Notes: generated from the sequence alone by a model not told the origin. A DNA stretch of 64,000 bases from Roseomonas sp. AR75 (GCF_005222815.1 NZ_STGB01000005.1:434001-498000), one strand, 5' to 3'. Counted from the first letter of the stretch, positions 32,258-40,490 are shown. Numbers and translations are program-made.

Positions 32258-33226
32258 ATGACGATATCGCGCCGCAGCCTGGCCGCCGCGCTCGGCACGC
32301 TTGCCGCACCACGACTTGCCGCCGCGCAGGAGGCCTGGCCGGCGCGGCCGGTGCGCCTGATCGTGCCCTTCATCCCCGGCAGCGCGCCCGACATCAATGC
32401 GCGCCAGCTGGCCGAGGCGATCGGGCGGGGGATCGGCCAGACCATCGTCATCGAGAACCGGCCCGGCGCCGCGGGCAATATCGGCTTCACCTATGTCGCG
32501 AAGCAGGCGCCGCCGGATGGCTACACGCTGATGTGGGGCACCGGCTCGCTCGCGGTGAACCCGGCGCTGTATGCGCGCATCGAGTACGACACGCTGCGCG
32601 ACTTCACGCCGATCACACTGGCCTTCGGCATGTCCAATGTGGTGATCGTGAAGGCTGACAGCCCGATCCGCGACGTCGCGGGACTGATCGCGAAGCTGAA
32701 GGAGGACCCGAAGACGCCCTTCGCCTCCGGCGGCTTCGGCAGCGCGGCGCATCTGACCGTGGCGCTGTTCCTCTCGCGCACGGCGACGGAGGCGGAGCAC
32801 ATCCCCTTCCGCGGCGCGCCCGACATCGTCAATGCGGTGCGCGGCGGGACGGTTGTGTTCGGCATGCCGCAGTTGCAGGTGGCGCTGCCGCTGATCCGTG
32901 CGGGACAGTTGCGGGCGCTGGCCGTCACCTCGAAGGATCGCGCACCGCAGTTGCCGGACGTGCCGGCGCTGTCGGAGACGATCCCGGGCTTCGACTATTT
33001 CAGCTGGATGGGCCTGCTCGGCCCGGCGGGGCTGCCGGATGCGATCGTGCAGCGGCTGAACGCGGCAGCGCAGGCGGCGATCGCCGACCCCGGCTTCCGC
33101 CAGCGCGTGACGGCGGATGGCACGACGATCATCGGGCTGGGACCGCAGCAGTTCCGCGACTTCCTGCCGGGCGACCTGCAGCGCGGGCGGGATATCGTGC
33201 GGGTCTCGGGGGCGCGGATCGAGTAG
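32258..33226 (+). CDS. Bug-family (TctC-like) receptor 2
   Basis: Second periplasmic receptor, 322 residues, only distantly similar to the first. The leader MTISRRSLAAALGTLAAP is a strong twin-arginine candidate. Core motifs: WPARPVRLIVPFIPGSAPDI, IENRPGAAGNIG, GAPDIVNAVRGG and LPDVPALSE. The ATG at 32258 follows GGGAGGAGA; an earlier ATG at 32222 has no site. It is cotranscribed with receptor 1. A long hairpin starts 14 bp after its stop. Confidence 0.93.
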   Translation: MTISRRSLAAALGTLAAPRLAAAQEAWPARPVRLIVPFIPGSAPDINARQLAEAIGRGIGQTIVIENRPGAAGNIGFTYVAKQAPPDGYTLMWGTGSLAVNPALYARIEYDTLRDFTPITLAFGMSNVVIVKADSPIRDVAGLIAKLKEDPKTPFASGGFGSAAHLTVALFLSRTATEAEHIPFRGAPDIVNAVRGGTVVFGMPQLQVALPLIRAGQLRALAVTSKDRAPQLPDVPALSETIPGFDYFSWMGLLGPAGLPDAIVQRLNAAAQAAIADPGFRQRVTADGTTIIGLGPQQFRDFLPGDLQRGRDIVRVSGARIE

Positions 33227-33234
33227 GGCGCACG

Positions 33235-33278
33235 AAAAAGGGGCCGCGCAGTGCGAACTTCGCAGGTTGCGCGGCCCC
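33235..33278 (-). terminator. intrinsic terminator of glnA
   Basis: A perfect 11-bp inverted repeat (33240-33250 with 33268-33278, GGGGCCGCGCA/TGCGCGGCCCC) encloses an inner TGCGAA-C-TTCGCA stem. Read on the minus strand it is followed at once by TTTTT (33235-33239), so it is a Rho-independent terminator for glnA, 46 bp after that gene's stop. The hairpin also lies 14 bp after the Bug receptor 2 stop and may hinder transcription from that side. Confidence 0.8.
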
Positions 33279-33316
33279 CACCCCGAGCCTCCCCCGCAAG
33301 CAGGGGAGGGAGAAGG
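33271..33316. repeat. dispersed C/G-rich hairpin repeat
   Basis: GCGGCCCCCACCCCGAGCC is joined to the hairpin CCTCCCCCGCAAGCAGGGGAGG. It lies between the glnA stop and the terminator stem, overlapping the latter's right arm. Confidence 0.75.
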
Positions 33317-33323
33317 CGGGTGA

Positions 33324-34763
33324 TCAGACGCTGTAGTACATCTCGAACTCGACCGGGTGCGGGGTGTGCTCGAAGCGGTACACCTCGCCCCACTTCAGCT
33401 CGATGTAGCTCTCGATCTGGTCCTTGCTGAACACGTCGCCGGCCAGCAGGAACTCGTGGTCGGCGGCGAGCGCCTGCAGCGCTTCCCGCAGGGAGCCGCA
33501 CACCGTCGGGATGCCCTTCAGCTCCTCCGGCGGCAGGTCGTAGAGGTCCTTGTCCATGGCCTCGCCCGGATGGATCTTGTTCTTGATGCCATCGAGGCCG
33601 GCCATGAGCATCGCGCTGAACGCCAGGTAGGGGTTCGCGCCCGGATCGGGGAAGCGCACCTCGACGCGCTTGGCCTTCGGGCTCGTCGCGTAGGGGATGC
33701 GGCAGGACGCCGAGCGGTTGCGGGCGGAATAGGCCAGCAGCACCGGCGCCTCGAAGCCCGGGATCAGGCGCTTGTAGCTGTTGGTCAGCGGGTTGGTGAA
33801 GGCGTTCAGCGCCTTCGCGTGCTTGATGATGCCGCCGATGTAGTAGAGCGCCGTCTCGGACAGGTCGGCGTAGCCGTTGCCCGCGAAGACCGGCTTGCCG
33901 GCCTTCCAGATCGACTGGTGCACATGCATGCCGCTGCCGTTGTCGCCGTAAATCGGCTTCGGCATGAAGGTCGCGGTCTTGCCGTAGCTGTGCGCCACGT
34001 TGTGCACGCAGTACTTGTAGATCTGCATGTGGTCGGCCTGCTGCACCAGCGGGCCGAACTTGGTGCCGAGCTCATGCTGGGACTGCGCCACCTCGTGGTG
34101 GTGCTTCTCGCCGGCGAGGCCCATCTCGATCATGGTGGAGAGCATCTCGGCGCGCAGGTCGCTCTCGCTGTCGACCGGCGGGACGGGGAAGTAGCCGCCC
34201 TTCACCACGGGGCGATGGCCCATGTTGCCTTCCGGATAGTCCTTCATGTTGGACCCGGGGCCCTCGACGCTGTCGAGCTGATACATGCCGAAATTGCCGC
34301 CCGTGCCGAACTTCACGCTGTCGAACACGAAGAACTCGGCTTCCGGGCCGAAGAAGGCGGTGTCGCCGATGCCCGTGGACTTCAGGTAGGCCTCGGCGCG
34401 CTTGGCCGTGCTGCGCGGATCGCGCGAATACATCTGGCCGGTGGACGGCTCGACGATGTCGCAGAACAGGATCAGCGAGGGCTTGGCCGCGAAGGGATCC
34501 ATGCAGGCGGTGGATGCATCCGGCATCAGGATCATGTCGGACTCGTTGATCGCCTTCCAGCCGGCGATGGAGGAGCCGTCGAACATGATGCCGTCGGTGA
34601 ACACCTCCTCCTCGATCGTGGAGACGTGCTGCGCGGTGTGCTGCCACTTGCCGCGCGGATCGGTGAAGCGGAAGTCCACGTATTCGACGCTGTGCTCCTT
34701 GATCATCTCCATGACCTTGGAGACGGCGGCATTGCCCCCGCTTGCTGCCGGCTTCTTCGCCAT
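33324..34763 (-). CDS. glnA: glutamine synthetase type I
   Basis: ATP-dependent ligase making glutamine from glutamate and ammonia; cytoplasmic dodecamer. The 479-residue length is typical of GSI-beta. Signatures: FDGSSIAGWK (near residue 61), the ATP/Glu-binding region with GSGMHVHQS, the NRSASCRIP block, and the adenylylation tyrosine in DLYDLPPEE near the C-terminus, so activity is probably controlled by GlnE. It lies 190 bp after glnB in the same direction; the pair is the usual alphaproteobacterial glnBA operon, driven by the sigma-54 promoter upstream of glnB. Confidence 0.98.
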   Translation of the reverse strand: MAKKPAASGGNAAVSKVMEMIKEHSVEYVDFRFTDPRGKWQHTAQHVSTIEEEVFTDGIMFDGSSIAGWKAINESDMILMPDASTACMDPFAAKPSLILFCDIVEPSTGQMYSRDPRSTAKRAEAYLKSTGIGDTAFFGPEAEFFVFDSVKFGTGGNFGMYQLDSVEGPGSNMKDYPEGNMGHRPVVKGGYFPVPPVDSESDLRAEMLSTMIEMGLAGEKHHHEVAQSQHELGTKFGPLVQQADHMQIYKYCVHNVAHSYGKTATFMPKPIYGDNGSGMHVHQSIWKAGKPVFAGNGYADLSETALYYIGGIIKHAKALNAFTNPLTNSYKRLIPGFEAPVLLAYSARNRSASCRIPYATSPKAKRVEVRFPDPGANPYLAFSAMLMAGLDGIKNKIHPGEAMDKDLYDLPPEELKGIPTVCGSLREALQALAADHEFLLAGDVFSKDQIESYIELKWGEVYRFEHTPHPVEFEMYYSV

Positions 34764-34917
34764 CGTGTGAGGTCCTGTTCCTCTGCGTGTTCCGGTCCCG
34801 TTAGCCGCGCCGCGGAGACCGGTTGCCCCGCCGCGCGCCCATCTCGCCGTGCTGCCCCCTGGGCGATCCGGCGATCCGGTGGGCCGCGCGCGATCGCCCG
34901 CGCCGGCCCTTCCCTGC

Positions 34918-34936
34918 CCCCGCCGTCGCGGCGGGG
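34918..34936 (-). promoter_or_regulatory. intercistronic hairpin between glnB and glnA
   Basis: CCCCGCCG-TCG-CGGCGGGG gives an eight-pair stem 18 bp after the glnB stop. No T-run follows on the minus strand. It could protect or partly attenuate the message and so set the glnB to glnA ratio, which is inference. Confidence 0.4.
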
Positions 34937-34953
34937 ACGTGATCCGTGGCGGG

Positions 34954-35292
34954 CTACACCGCCTCCTCGCCGCGCTCGCCGGTGCGGATGCGCACCACTT
35001 CCTGCACGTCGCTGACGAAGATCTTGCCGTCGCCGATGCGCCCGGTGCGCGCGGCGGCGGTGATCGCCTCGATCGCGCGCTCGGCCAGGTCGTCGGGGCA
35101 GACCACCTCGATCTTCACCTTGGGGAGGAAGTCCACGACGTATTCGGCGCCGCGATAGAGCTCGGTATGGCCCTTCTGGCGGCCGAATCCCTTCGCTTCC
35201 ACGACCGTCAGGCCCTGCAGCCCGATCTCGTGCAGCGCGTCCTTCACCTCGTCGAGCTTGAAGGGTTTGATGATGGCCTCGATTTTCTTCAT
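34954..35292 (-). CDS. glnB: nitrogen regulatory protein PII
   Basis: Small trimeric signal protein (112 residues) that senses 2-oxoglutarate and ATP/ADP and reports nitrogen state to GlnE, NtrB and others. The T-loop is intact with uridylylation site Y51 in ELYRGAEYVVDFLPK, which marks GlnB rather than GlnK; the B-loop TGRIGDGKIFV is also conserved. Located directly upstream of glnA and not next to an amtB gene, as expected for GlnB. A sigma-54 -24/-12 element lies 122 bp upstream. Confidence 0.97.
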   Translation of the reverse strand: MKKIEAIIKPFKLDEVKDALHEIGLQGLTVVEAKGFGRQKGHTELYRGAEYVVDFLPKVKIEVVCPDDLAERAIEAITAAARTGRIGDGKIFVSDVQEVVRIRTGERGEEAV

Positions 35293-35413
35293 CGGCTCCG
35301 TCGCTCCGCACGCGGCGCCCTGTGCGCCAGCCTGCGACCCCTCCTCCCGAACGTCGCCGCCGCGCCGGACGGCTTACGCATGCCGACGGCGCTTCCGGCG
35401 GCTGGCGGGGTTT

Positions 35414-35429
35414 TGCATGCCCCGTGCCA
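35414..35429 (-). promoter_or_regulatory. sigma-54 promoter of glnBA
   Basis: On the minus strand the sequence is TGGCACGGGGCATGCA: GG and GC separated by exactly ten bases, close to the consensus TGGCACG-N4-TTGCW. Transcription would begin near 35403, about 110 bases before the glnB start. Control of glnBA by RpoN and NtrC is known in alphaproteobacteria. Confidence 0.75.
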
Positions 35430-35493
35430 GCCCGGCAACGCCGCTGGCCGGGGATTCTGGCGGCCGCGTGATCCGACCTGTACCGCAACTGTG

Positions 35494-35509
35494 CAGATTG
35501 CTCAATCTG
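35494..35509. promoter_or_regulatory. palindrome upstream of the aminotransferase
   Basis: CAGATTG-CT-CAATCTG is a perfect dyad with seven-base arms, unusually AT-rich for this genome. It lies about 100 bp before the aminotransferase start and 65 bp behind the sigma-54 element. It may bind a regulator of either gene. Confidence 0.45.
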
Positions 35510-35610
35510 TGGGCAGGCATCCGCCATCACCGTTGCGCGCCAGCGCCGGCCTCGCCATTCTCCGCGCCCCCGCCGGCCCGGCCTGGCCGCGACCCCTTCG
35601 GAATGCTCCC

Positions 35611-36804
35611 GTGAAGCCCCAGAACGACCTGCTCTCCGCCACCGGCACCACGATCTTCACCGTCATGTCCGCGCTCGCCGTCGAGCATGGCGCGATCAAT
35701 CTCGGCCAGGGCTTCCCCGACTATGACGGGCCGTCCGACGTGATCCACGCCGCCGCCGCCGCGCTGCTGGATGGGCGCAACCAGTATCCGCCGATGACCG
35801 GCGTGCCGGAGCTGCGCGCGGCCGTCGCCCACGCCAACAAGCGATTCTACGGGATCGATGTGGACCCTGCCTCGGAGGTCGTCGTGACCTCCGGCGCGAC
35901 GGAGGCGATCACCGCCTGCCTGATGGCGGTGCTGAACCCCGGCGACGAATGCGTGCTGATCGAGCCGCTCTACGACACCTACCTGCCGGTGGTGAAGCTG
36001 CTCGGCGCCGTGCCGAAGCTCGTGCGGCTCAGCCCGCCGAAATGGGAGCTGCCGCGCGCCGAGCTCGCCGCCGCCTTCGGGCCGAAGACCAAGGCGATCC
36101 TGCTCAACACGCCGATGAATCCCGCGAGCAAGGTGTTCACCGCCGCCGAGCTCGCCTTCATCGCGGAGCTGCTGGCCAGGCACGATTGCTACGCGATCTG
36201 CGACGAGGTGTACGAGCACCTGACCTTCGACGGCTGGAAGCACATCCCGCTGATGACGCTGCCGGGCATGCGCGAGCGCTGCATGCGCGTGGGCTCGGCC
36301 GGCAAGACCTTCAGCCTGACGGGCTGGAAGATCGGCTACGTCACCTGCGACCGCTCGCTCGCGCCCAACGTCGCCAAGGCGCACCAGAACCTCACCTTCA
36401 CCACGCCGCCCAACCTGCAGCGCGGCGTCGCCGTCGGGCTGGCGAAAGAGGACAGCTATTTCGCGGGGCTGTCGGCGCATCTGCAGGCGAAGCGGGACCG
36501 TCTGGCGGCAGGGCTCTCGCGACTCGGCTTCGGCGTGCTGCAGACCCAGGGCAGCTACTTCATCACCACCGATGTCCGCCCGCTCGGCTGGACCGGCGAC
36601 GATGTCGGCTTCTGCCGCACGCTGACGGTGGAGGCGAAGGTGACGGCGATTCCGGTCACCGCCTTCTACGCCGGGCCGGACGCGCCGAACCACTATGTGC
36701 GCTTCGCCTTCTGCAAGGGCGAGGCGGTGCTGGACGCGGCGCTGGAGCGCATCGAAGCGTGGCTCGCCGCACGCAACGCCACGGCACGGGCGGCGGTCGG
36801 GTAG
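35611..36804 (+). CDS. class I/II PLP aminotransferase, YbdL-like
   Basis: Cytoplasmic PLP enzyme of 397 residues. The Schiff-base lysine is K232 in SAGKTFSLTGWK; INLGQGFPDYDGP at the N-terminus and CDEVYEHLTFDG are typical of the methionine/kynurenine-type branch (YbdL, KAT-III). YbdL-type enzymes can transaminate 2-keto-4-methylthiobutyrate, the last step of methionine salvage, so it may serve the pathway at 78-1971. That link is inference. The start is a GTG at 35611. It is divergent from glnB. Confidence 0.88.
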   Translation: MKPQNDLLSATGTTIFTVMSALAVEHGAINLGQGFPDYDGPSDVIHAAAAALLDGRNQYPPMTGVPELRAAVAHANKRFYGIDVDPASEVVVTSGATEAITACLMAVLNPGDECVLIEPLYDTYLPVVKLLGAVPKLVRLSPPKWELPRAELAAAFGPKTKAILLNTPMNPASKVFTAAELAFIAELLARHDCYAICDEVYEHLTFDGWKHIPLMTLPGMRERCMRVGSAGKTFSLTGWKIGYVTCDRSLAPNVAKAHQNLTFTTPPNLQRGVAVGLAKEDSYFAGLSAHLQAKRDRLAAGLSRLGFGVLQTQGSYFITTDVRPLGWTGDDVGFCRTLTVEAKVTAIPVTAFYAGPDAPNHYVRFAFCKGEAVLDAALERIEAWLAARNATARAAVG

Positions 36805-36844
36805 GAAAAAGCCGGGGCTCCGCCCCGGACCCCTGCGATCGATA

Positions 36845-36868
36845 ATAGTTTACCAAATGGGTAACTAT
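36845..36868. promoter_or_regulatory. AT-rich operator-like palindrome before the MoaD-like gene
   Basis: ATAGTT-N2-CC-AAAT-GG-N2-AACTAT is a 24-bp dyad with six-base outer arms and matching inner CC/GG. It contrasts sharply with the GC-rich surroundings and lies 40 bp before the MoaD-like start. Spacing and size suit a dimeric repressor (TetR/HxlR/MarR size class), not identified here. Confidence 0.55.
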
Positions 36869-36907
36869 TTGCTCGCGAGGATGCGGGCGGTCGCGTAGGA
36901 TCGGGCC

Positions 36908-37177
36908 ATGCCGCGCATCGCCTTCACGCCGAACCTGCGCCGCCACCTGGATTGCCCGACGCAGGACGCGCCGGGCACGACGCTGCGCGCGGCGCTCGAT
37001 GCCGTCTTCGCCGGCAATCCGCGGCTGCGCGCCTATCTGCTCGACGAGCATGGGCGCCTGCGTAAGCACGTCACGATCTTCATCAACGACCGGCCCTCGG
37101 CCGACCGCACGACGCTTTCCGATGCGCTCGCGCCCGCCGACGAGGTCTTCGTCTTCCAGGCCCTTTCGGGAGGATAG
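36908..37177 (+). CDS. MoaD/ThiS-family ubiquitin-like protein
   Basis: Beta-grasp protein of 89 residues ending in Gly-Gly (QALSGG), the tail that is adenylated and thiocarboxylated in sulfur carriers. The centre (HVTIFINDRPSAD) and the end (DEVFVFQALSGG) match MoaD. It is not with moaE or thiG; instead it precedes a BNR-repeat protein gene by two bases. Such MoaD-BNR pairs occur in other bacteria with no known role. It may be a sulfur carrier for an uncharacterised pathway or a protein modifier. Confidence 0.88.
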   Translation: MPRIAFTPNLRRHLDCPTQDAPGTTLRAALDAVFAGNPRLRAYLLDEHGRLRKHVTIFINDRPSADRTTLSDALAPADEVFVFQALSGG

Positions 37178-37179
37178 GA

Positions 37180-38253
37180 ATGGCCCAGCGCCTGCTCGTC
37201 GCCACACGCAAAGGGCTGTTCTCTGGCACGCCGGAGGGTGCGGGCTGGCGCTTCGGCCCGCCCGCCTTCCTGGCCGAGCCGGTCTCCGCGATCCTGCACG
37301 ATCCGCGCGACGGCACGCTCTACGCGGCGCTGCGGCTCGGGCATTTCGGCACCAAGCTGCACCGCTCCGCCGATGGCGGCGCGACCTGGGAGGAAGTGGC
37401 GGTCCCTGCCCTGCCGGCGGAAGGCGAGAATCCGAAGGCACTCGACATGATCTGGGCGCTCGCGCCGGGGGGCACCGACGAGCCCGGCGTGCTCTGGGCC
37501 GGCACGCTGCCGGCGGCGCTGTTCCGCAGCGCGGATCGCGGCGCAAGCTGGCAGCTCTGCCAGGCGCTGTGGGACCTGCCGGAACGCAAGGGCTGGATGG
37601 GCGGCGGCTACGACGACCCGGGCCTGCATTCGATCGTCGTGGATCCGCGCGATCCGCGCCGCATCGCCATCGCCATCTCCACCGGCGGCGTGTGGCTCAG
37701 CGACGATGCCGGCGAAAGCTGGCGCATCGGCGGCAAGGGGCTGCGCGCCGAATACATGCCGCCGGCGCAGGCCTTCGATCCGCTGGTGCAGGACGTGCAC
37801 CTGCTCGCCGCCTGCGCGGCCCGGCCCGACGTGCTCTGGGCGCAGCACCACAACGGCATTTTTCGTTCGGAGGACGGTGGCGCGAGCTTCGCGGAAGTCA
37901 CCGCCGCGGCGCCCTCGCGCTTCGGCTTCGCCGTCGCGCCGCATCCCGCCGATCCGGCCACCGCCTGGTTCGTGCCGGCGGTGAAGGACGAGTGCCGCGT
38001 GCCGGTGGACGGACGCCTGGTGGTGACGCGCACGCGCGATGGCGGCACGACGCTCGAGAGCCTGTCGGACGGACTGCCGCCGGGCGGCAGCTACGATTTG
38101 GTGTATCGCCACGCGCTGGCGGTGGATCGCAGCGGGCGACACCTCGCCATGGGGTCCACCACCGGCAATCTCTGGGCCAGCGCGGATGGCGGCGAGAGCT
38201 GGCGCCTGCTGTCGGCGCATCTGCCGCCGATCGCCGCCCTCGCCTTCGCCTGA
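37180..38253 (+). CDS. BNR/Asp-box beta-propeller protein (YCF48/sialidase-like)
   Basis: Predicted beta-propeller of 357 residues without a signal peptide. Asp-box repeats S-x-D-x-G-x-x-W appear as RSADGGATW, RSADRGASW, LSDDAGESW, RSEDGGASF and ASADGGESW. No sialidase active-site set was recognised, so an enzymatic role is not claimed. The AGGATAGGA site overlaps the MoaD stop, so the two genes are coupled. The conserved pairing suggests that the propeller binds the MoaD-like protein or its target. Confidence 0.8.
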   Translation: MAQRLLVATRKGLFSGTPEGAGWRFGPPAFLAEPVSAILHDPRDGTLYAALRLGHFGTKLHRSADGGATWEEVAVPALPAEGENPKALDMIWALAPGGTDEPGVLWAGTLPAALFRSADRGASWQLCQALWDLPERKGWMGGGYDDPGLHSIVVDPRDPRRIAIAISTGGVWLSDDAGESWRIGGKGLRAEYMPPAQAFDPLVQDVHLLAACAARPDVLWAQHHNGIFRSEDGGASFAEVTAAAPSRFGFAVAPHPADPATAWFVPAVKDECRVPVDGRLVVTRTRDGGTTLESLSDGLPPGGSYDLVYRHALAVDRSGRHLAMGSTTGNLWASADGGESWRLLSAHLPPIAALAFA

Positions 38254-38334
38254 GCGGCGCGCTGGCCGGTTCCGGTCGCGCCGCCGCGCTGCCATGCTGC
38301 GGCGGCGAAACGGAGCAGGTGACGGAGCGGGGCG

Positions 38335-40305
38335 ATGGGAACCACGGCAGCGCGGCTGCATCTGCGCGCACCGGCGCTGCTCGACCCCGCCATCGCCCAG
38401 GTGCTGGGCAAGGCCTATGCACGGCTCGGCTGGTCCGCGCCGCGGCGGGGCGAGGTGGCGACGCGGCAGGTGGCCGTGACGCGCCACGCCGGCTTCCTCA
38501 CGATCCGCGATTCCGGCTGCGCGGCGCTGGATGACGGCACGCTGCGGGAGGTCGCGGCGCTCGTCTCGCGGCAGCTTGGCGCGCCCGCGCTGGTGACCGG
38601 CGTGCTGGACAGCGATTCCTTCGACCTGCTGCTGTATGAGCGCGGCAAGCAGGTGGATGCACTCGGCGCGGGCGCGGAGGATGCGGCGCTGAAGACCGTG
38701 CGCGGCGCGAAGCAGGCGGCGCTCTGGGCGCGGCTGTTCGGGGAGGCGGCGATGGACACCGCGGGCGATCTCGCCGCGCGCATGCAGGCGATCGAAGCCG
38801 CCGACAGCGCCTTTGCGGACGACACCCTGGCCGCATGGTGCGCGCTGGCGCATCTGCCGGCCGAGGCAATCGCGGCAGAGGGTGGCGCGCCCGTCGCGGC
38901 CCTGGCCCTGTCGCGACGCGCCGCCGCCGTGCCGGCCGCCGCGCCGGCCGAGACCGCACTGCGCTTCTTCTTTTCCGAGGATGACTGCCCCTATCACGGC
39001 TTCCACCCAGCCGCCTGGCCCTGCGCGGCCGGTCGCGTGCAGGTCTTCCGCTGGCTGGTGGTCTGCACCGGCGGCATGCAGGGACTCACGCTCCGCCTGG
39101 CCCTGCGCGACGAAGGCGGCTTTCGGCTGCGCGGCGCGAGCTGCGTCGCGTTGCCCTTCCACAACGGCCAGGCGACCTCGATGACGCCGCTGGCAAGCTG
39201 GGAGGCGACGCTGGATGCGGCCGATCCAGGCGCCGAGACCCTCGATCTTGCCGCGCCGGATTTCGCTGTGCGCACGCCGGTGCCGGGCAGCCGCGCGCAG
39301 GCGATCCTGATCCTGCGCCTCGGCATCGAGGCGCCGGACGACGGCACGCTGACCATCGCGCCGACGCTTGCCACCGCCGGTGCGGCGTGCGCGCTGCCGG
39401 CACTGACCTTGCGGGCGACCCGGCCCGCCTTCCGGCCGATGATCGCGCCGCCCGACCCGCTCGCGCCGGAGCAGGAGGAGGCGCTGCTGCGCCTGAACGC
39501 GCCGGCCATCCGCAAGGCCGTGGCGGTGATCGCCGATGACGCGGCGGCCCGGCCGGCCATCCGCGCCCTGGCGGAGGCGGCGCTCGATGCCTGCACGAGC
39601 GACGATCTGGTCTGCGTCATCGCGACGGAGAAGCACATGACGGAGGCCGGCACCGTCACGAAGACCGCGCGCGAGATCCCGCGCATCGAGGCGTTCGGGC
39701 AGAAGGCCTGGGCCAGGCTGTTCGATGGCGCCGCCGACCTGCAGACCCTGCGCATCGGCCTGCGGCGGCCTGGCGATCCCTGGCCGCTGGCGGGCTTCCT
39801 GCTGCAGGGCAGCCTGCGCGAGATGTTCGAGGGCGCCGCGGCGGCGCCGACCCTGACCATCGCGCTCTGGGCCAATGCGTCGCCGGAGGCCGAGGCGGCG
39901 CTGGGCCTGGACTGGCCGCGCTTCGTCGCGCCGTTCCTGCACTGGGTGCGCGGCGCGGCGCCGCTGCAGGGCTGGTTGGGCGAGGCGGCGTGGATCCCCG
40001 GCTTCGACACCTATGACGACTACGCCTTCACGCCCTGGGAGATGCTCGGCACCGCGCCGCACAGCCGGATGCGACTGCATGGCAGCGCAGAGGCGCCCGC
40101 CTGGCTGAACGGCCGCCTCCGCTTCGTCGCGCCGCGCCTGTGGCTGGGGCCGGCGTTGCTGGCCGGGCTGGACGAGACCGCGCTGGCGGCGGTCGCCGAG
40201 ATCACCCCGGTGGGCGGCGGAGCGGTGGAGGCGGCGCTGAAACCGGGCCCCGGACTGGCGGCGCTGGAGCGGGTGCTGGCGCCGATCCTGCCGGTGGCGC
40301 GCTGA
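38335..40305 (+). CDS. 656-residue protein of unknown function
   Basis: Not recognised. There is no signal peptide, membrane helix or known catalytic motif. Three parts can be seen: residues about 1-190 (including GVLDSDSFDLLLYERGKQVD); a beta-rich middle (about 205-360) with VFRWLVVCTGGMQGLTLRL; and a C-terminal part (about 500-656) with FLHWVRGAAPLQG and LRFVAPRLWLGPALLAGLD. The last part resembles the layout of DUF3396/DUF5953-type immunity proteins, a weak impression only. The ATG at 38335 follows GGAGCGGGGCG. It stands 81 bp after the BNR gene and 64 bp before tRNA-His. Confidence 0.7.
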   Translation: MGTTAARLHLRAPALLDPAIAQVLGKAYARLGWSAPRRGEVATRQVAVTRHAGFLTIRDSGCAALDDGTLREVAALVSRQLGAPALVTGVLDSDSFDLLLYERGKQVDALGAGAEDAALKTVRGAKQAALWARLFGEAAMDTAGDLAARMQAIEAADSAFADDTLAAWCALAHLPAEAIAAEGGAPVAALALSRRAAAVPAAAPAETALRFFFSEDDCPYHGFHPAAWPCAAGRVQVFRWLVVCTGGMQGLTLRLALRDEGGFRLRGASCVALPFHNGQATSMTPLASWEATLDAADPGAETLDLAAPDFAVRTPVPGSRAQAILILRLGIEAPDDGTLTIAPTLATAGAACALPALTLRATRPAFRPMIAPPDPLAPEQEEALLRLNAPAIRKAVAVIADDAAARPAIRALAEAALDACTSDDLVCVIATEKHMTEAGTVTKTAREIPRIEAFGQKAWARLFDGAADLQTLRIGLRRPGDPWPLAGFLLQGSLREMFEGAAAAPTLTIALWANASPEAEAALGLDWPRFVAPFLHWVRGAAPLQGWLGEAAWIPGFDTYDDYAFTPWEMLGTAPHSRMRLHGSAEAPAWLNGRLRFVAPRLWLGPALLAGLDETALAAVAEITPVGGGAVEAALKPGPGLAALERVLAPILPVAR

Positions 40306-40369
40306 TGGGGCGCGGAAGGGCGCGCGGTTGACGACGCCACCCTGGCGGCCCTAAACCGCGCCCCTCTGT

Positions 40370-40443
40370 GGCGGCCATAGCTCAGTTGGTAGAGCGCCAG
40401 GTTGTGGTCTTGGATGTCACGGGTTCGAGTCCCGTTGGTCGCC
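40370..40443 (+). tRNA. tRNA-His (anticodon GTG)
   Basis: The cloverleaf is complete: acceptor GCGGCCA with TGGTCGC (one G-U pair), D-arm GCTC-AGTTGGTA-GAGC, anticodon arm CCAGG-TTGTGGT-CTTGG with GTG, and T-arm ACGGG-TTCGAGT-CCCGT. The extra 5' G (G-1, 40370) faces C73 (40443), the canonical tRNA-His identity pair, which is missing in some alphaproteobacteria. A complete CCA end is not encoded. A short T-run follows. Confidence 0.97.
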
Positions 40444-40490
40444 CATTTTTCCGCCTCAGGCGCCGGCGCCCGCTCCGCGGGCTTGGCTGG

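Larger units (their letters stand above)
35293..35610. other. divergent regulatory region glnB/aminotransferase
   Basis: 318 bp with no gene. It carries the sigma-54 promoter for glnBA on the minus strand (35414-35429) and a palindrome at 35494-35509 nearer the aminotransferase. No standard NtrC site (TGCACC-N5-GGTGCA) was found by eye. Confidence 0.6.

Noticed and set aside
35293..35610. NtrC enhancer site for glnBA
   Set aside because: The only clear palindrome (35494-35509) does not match TGCACC-N5-GGTGCA.
38335..40305. Naming the 656-residue protein as a T6SS immunity protein
   Set aside because: The resemblance is only in general layout, no effector or T6SS gene is present, and no profile search could be run.
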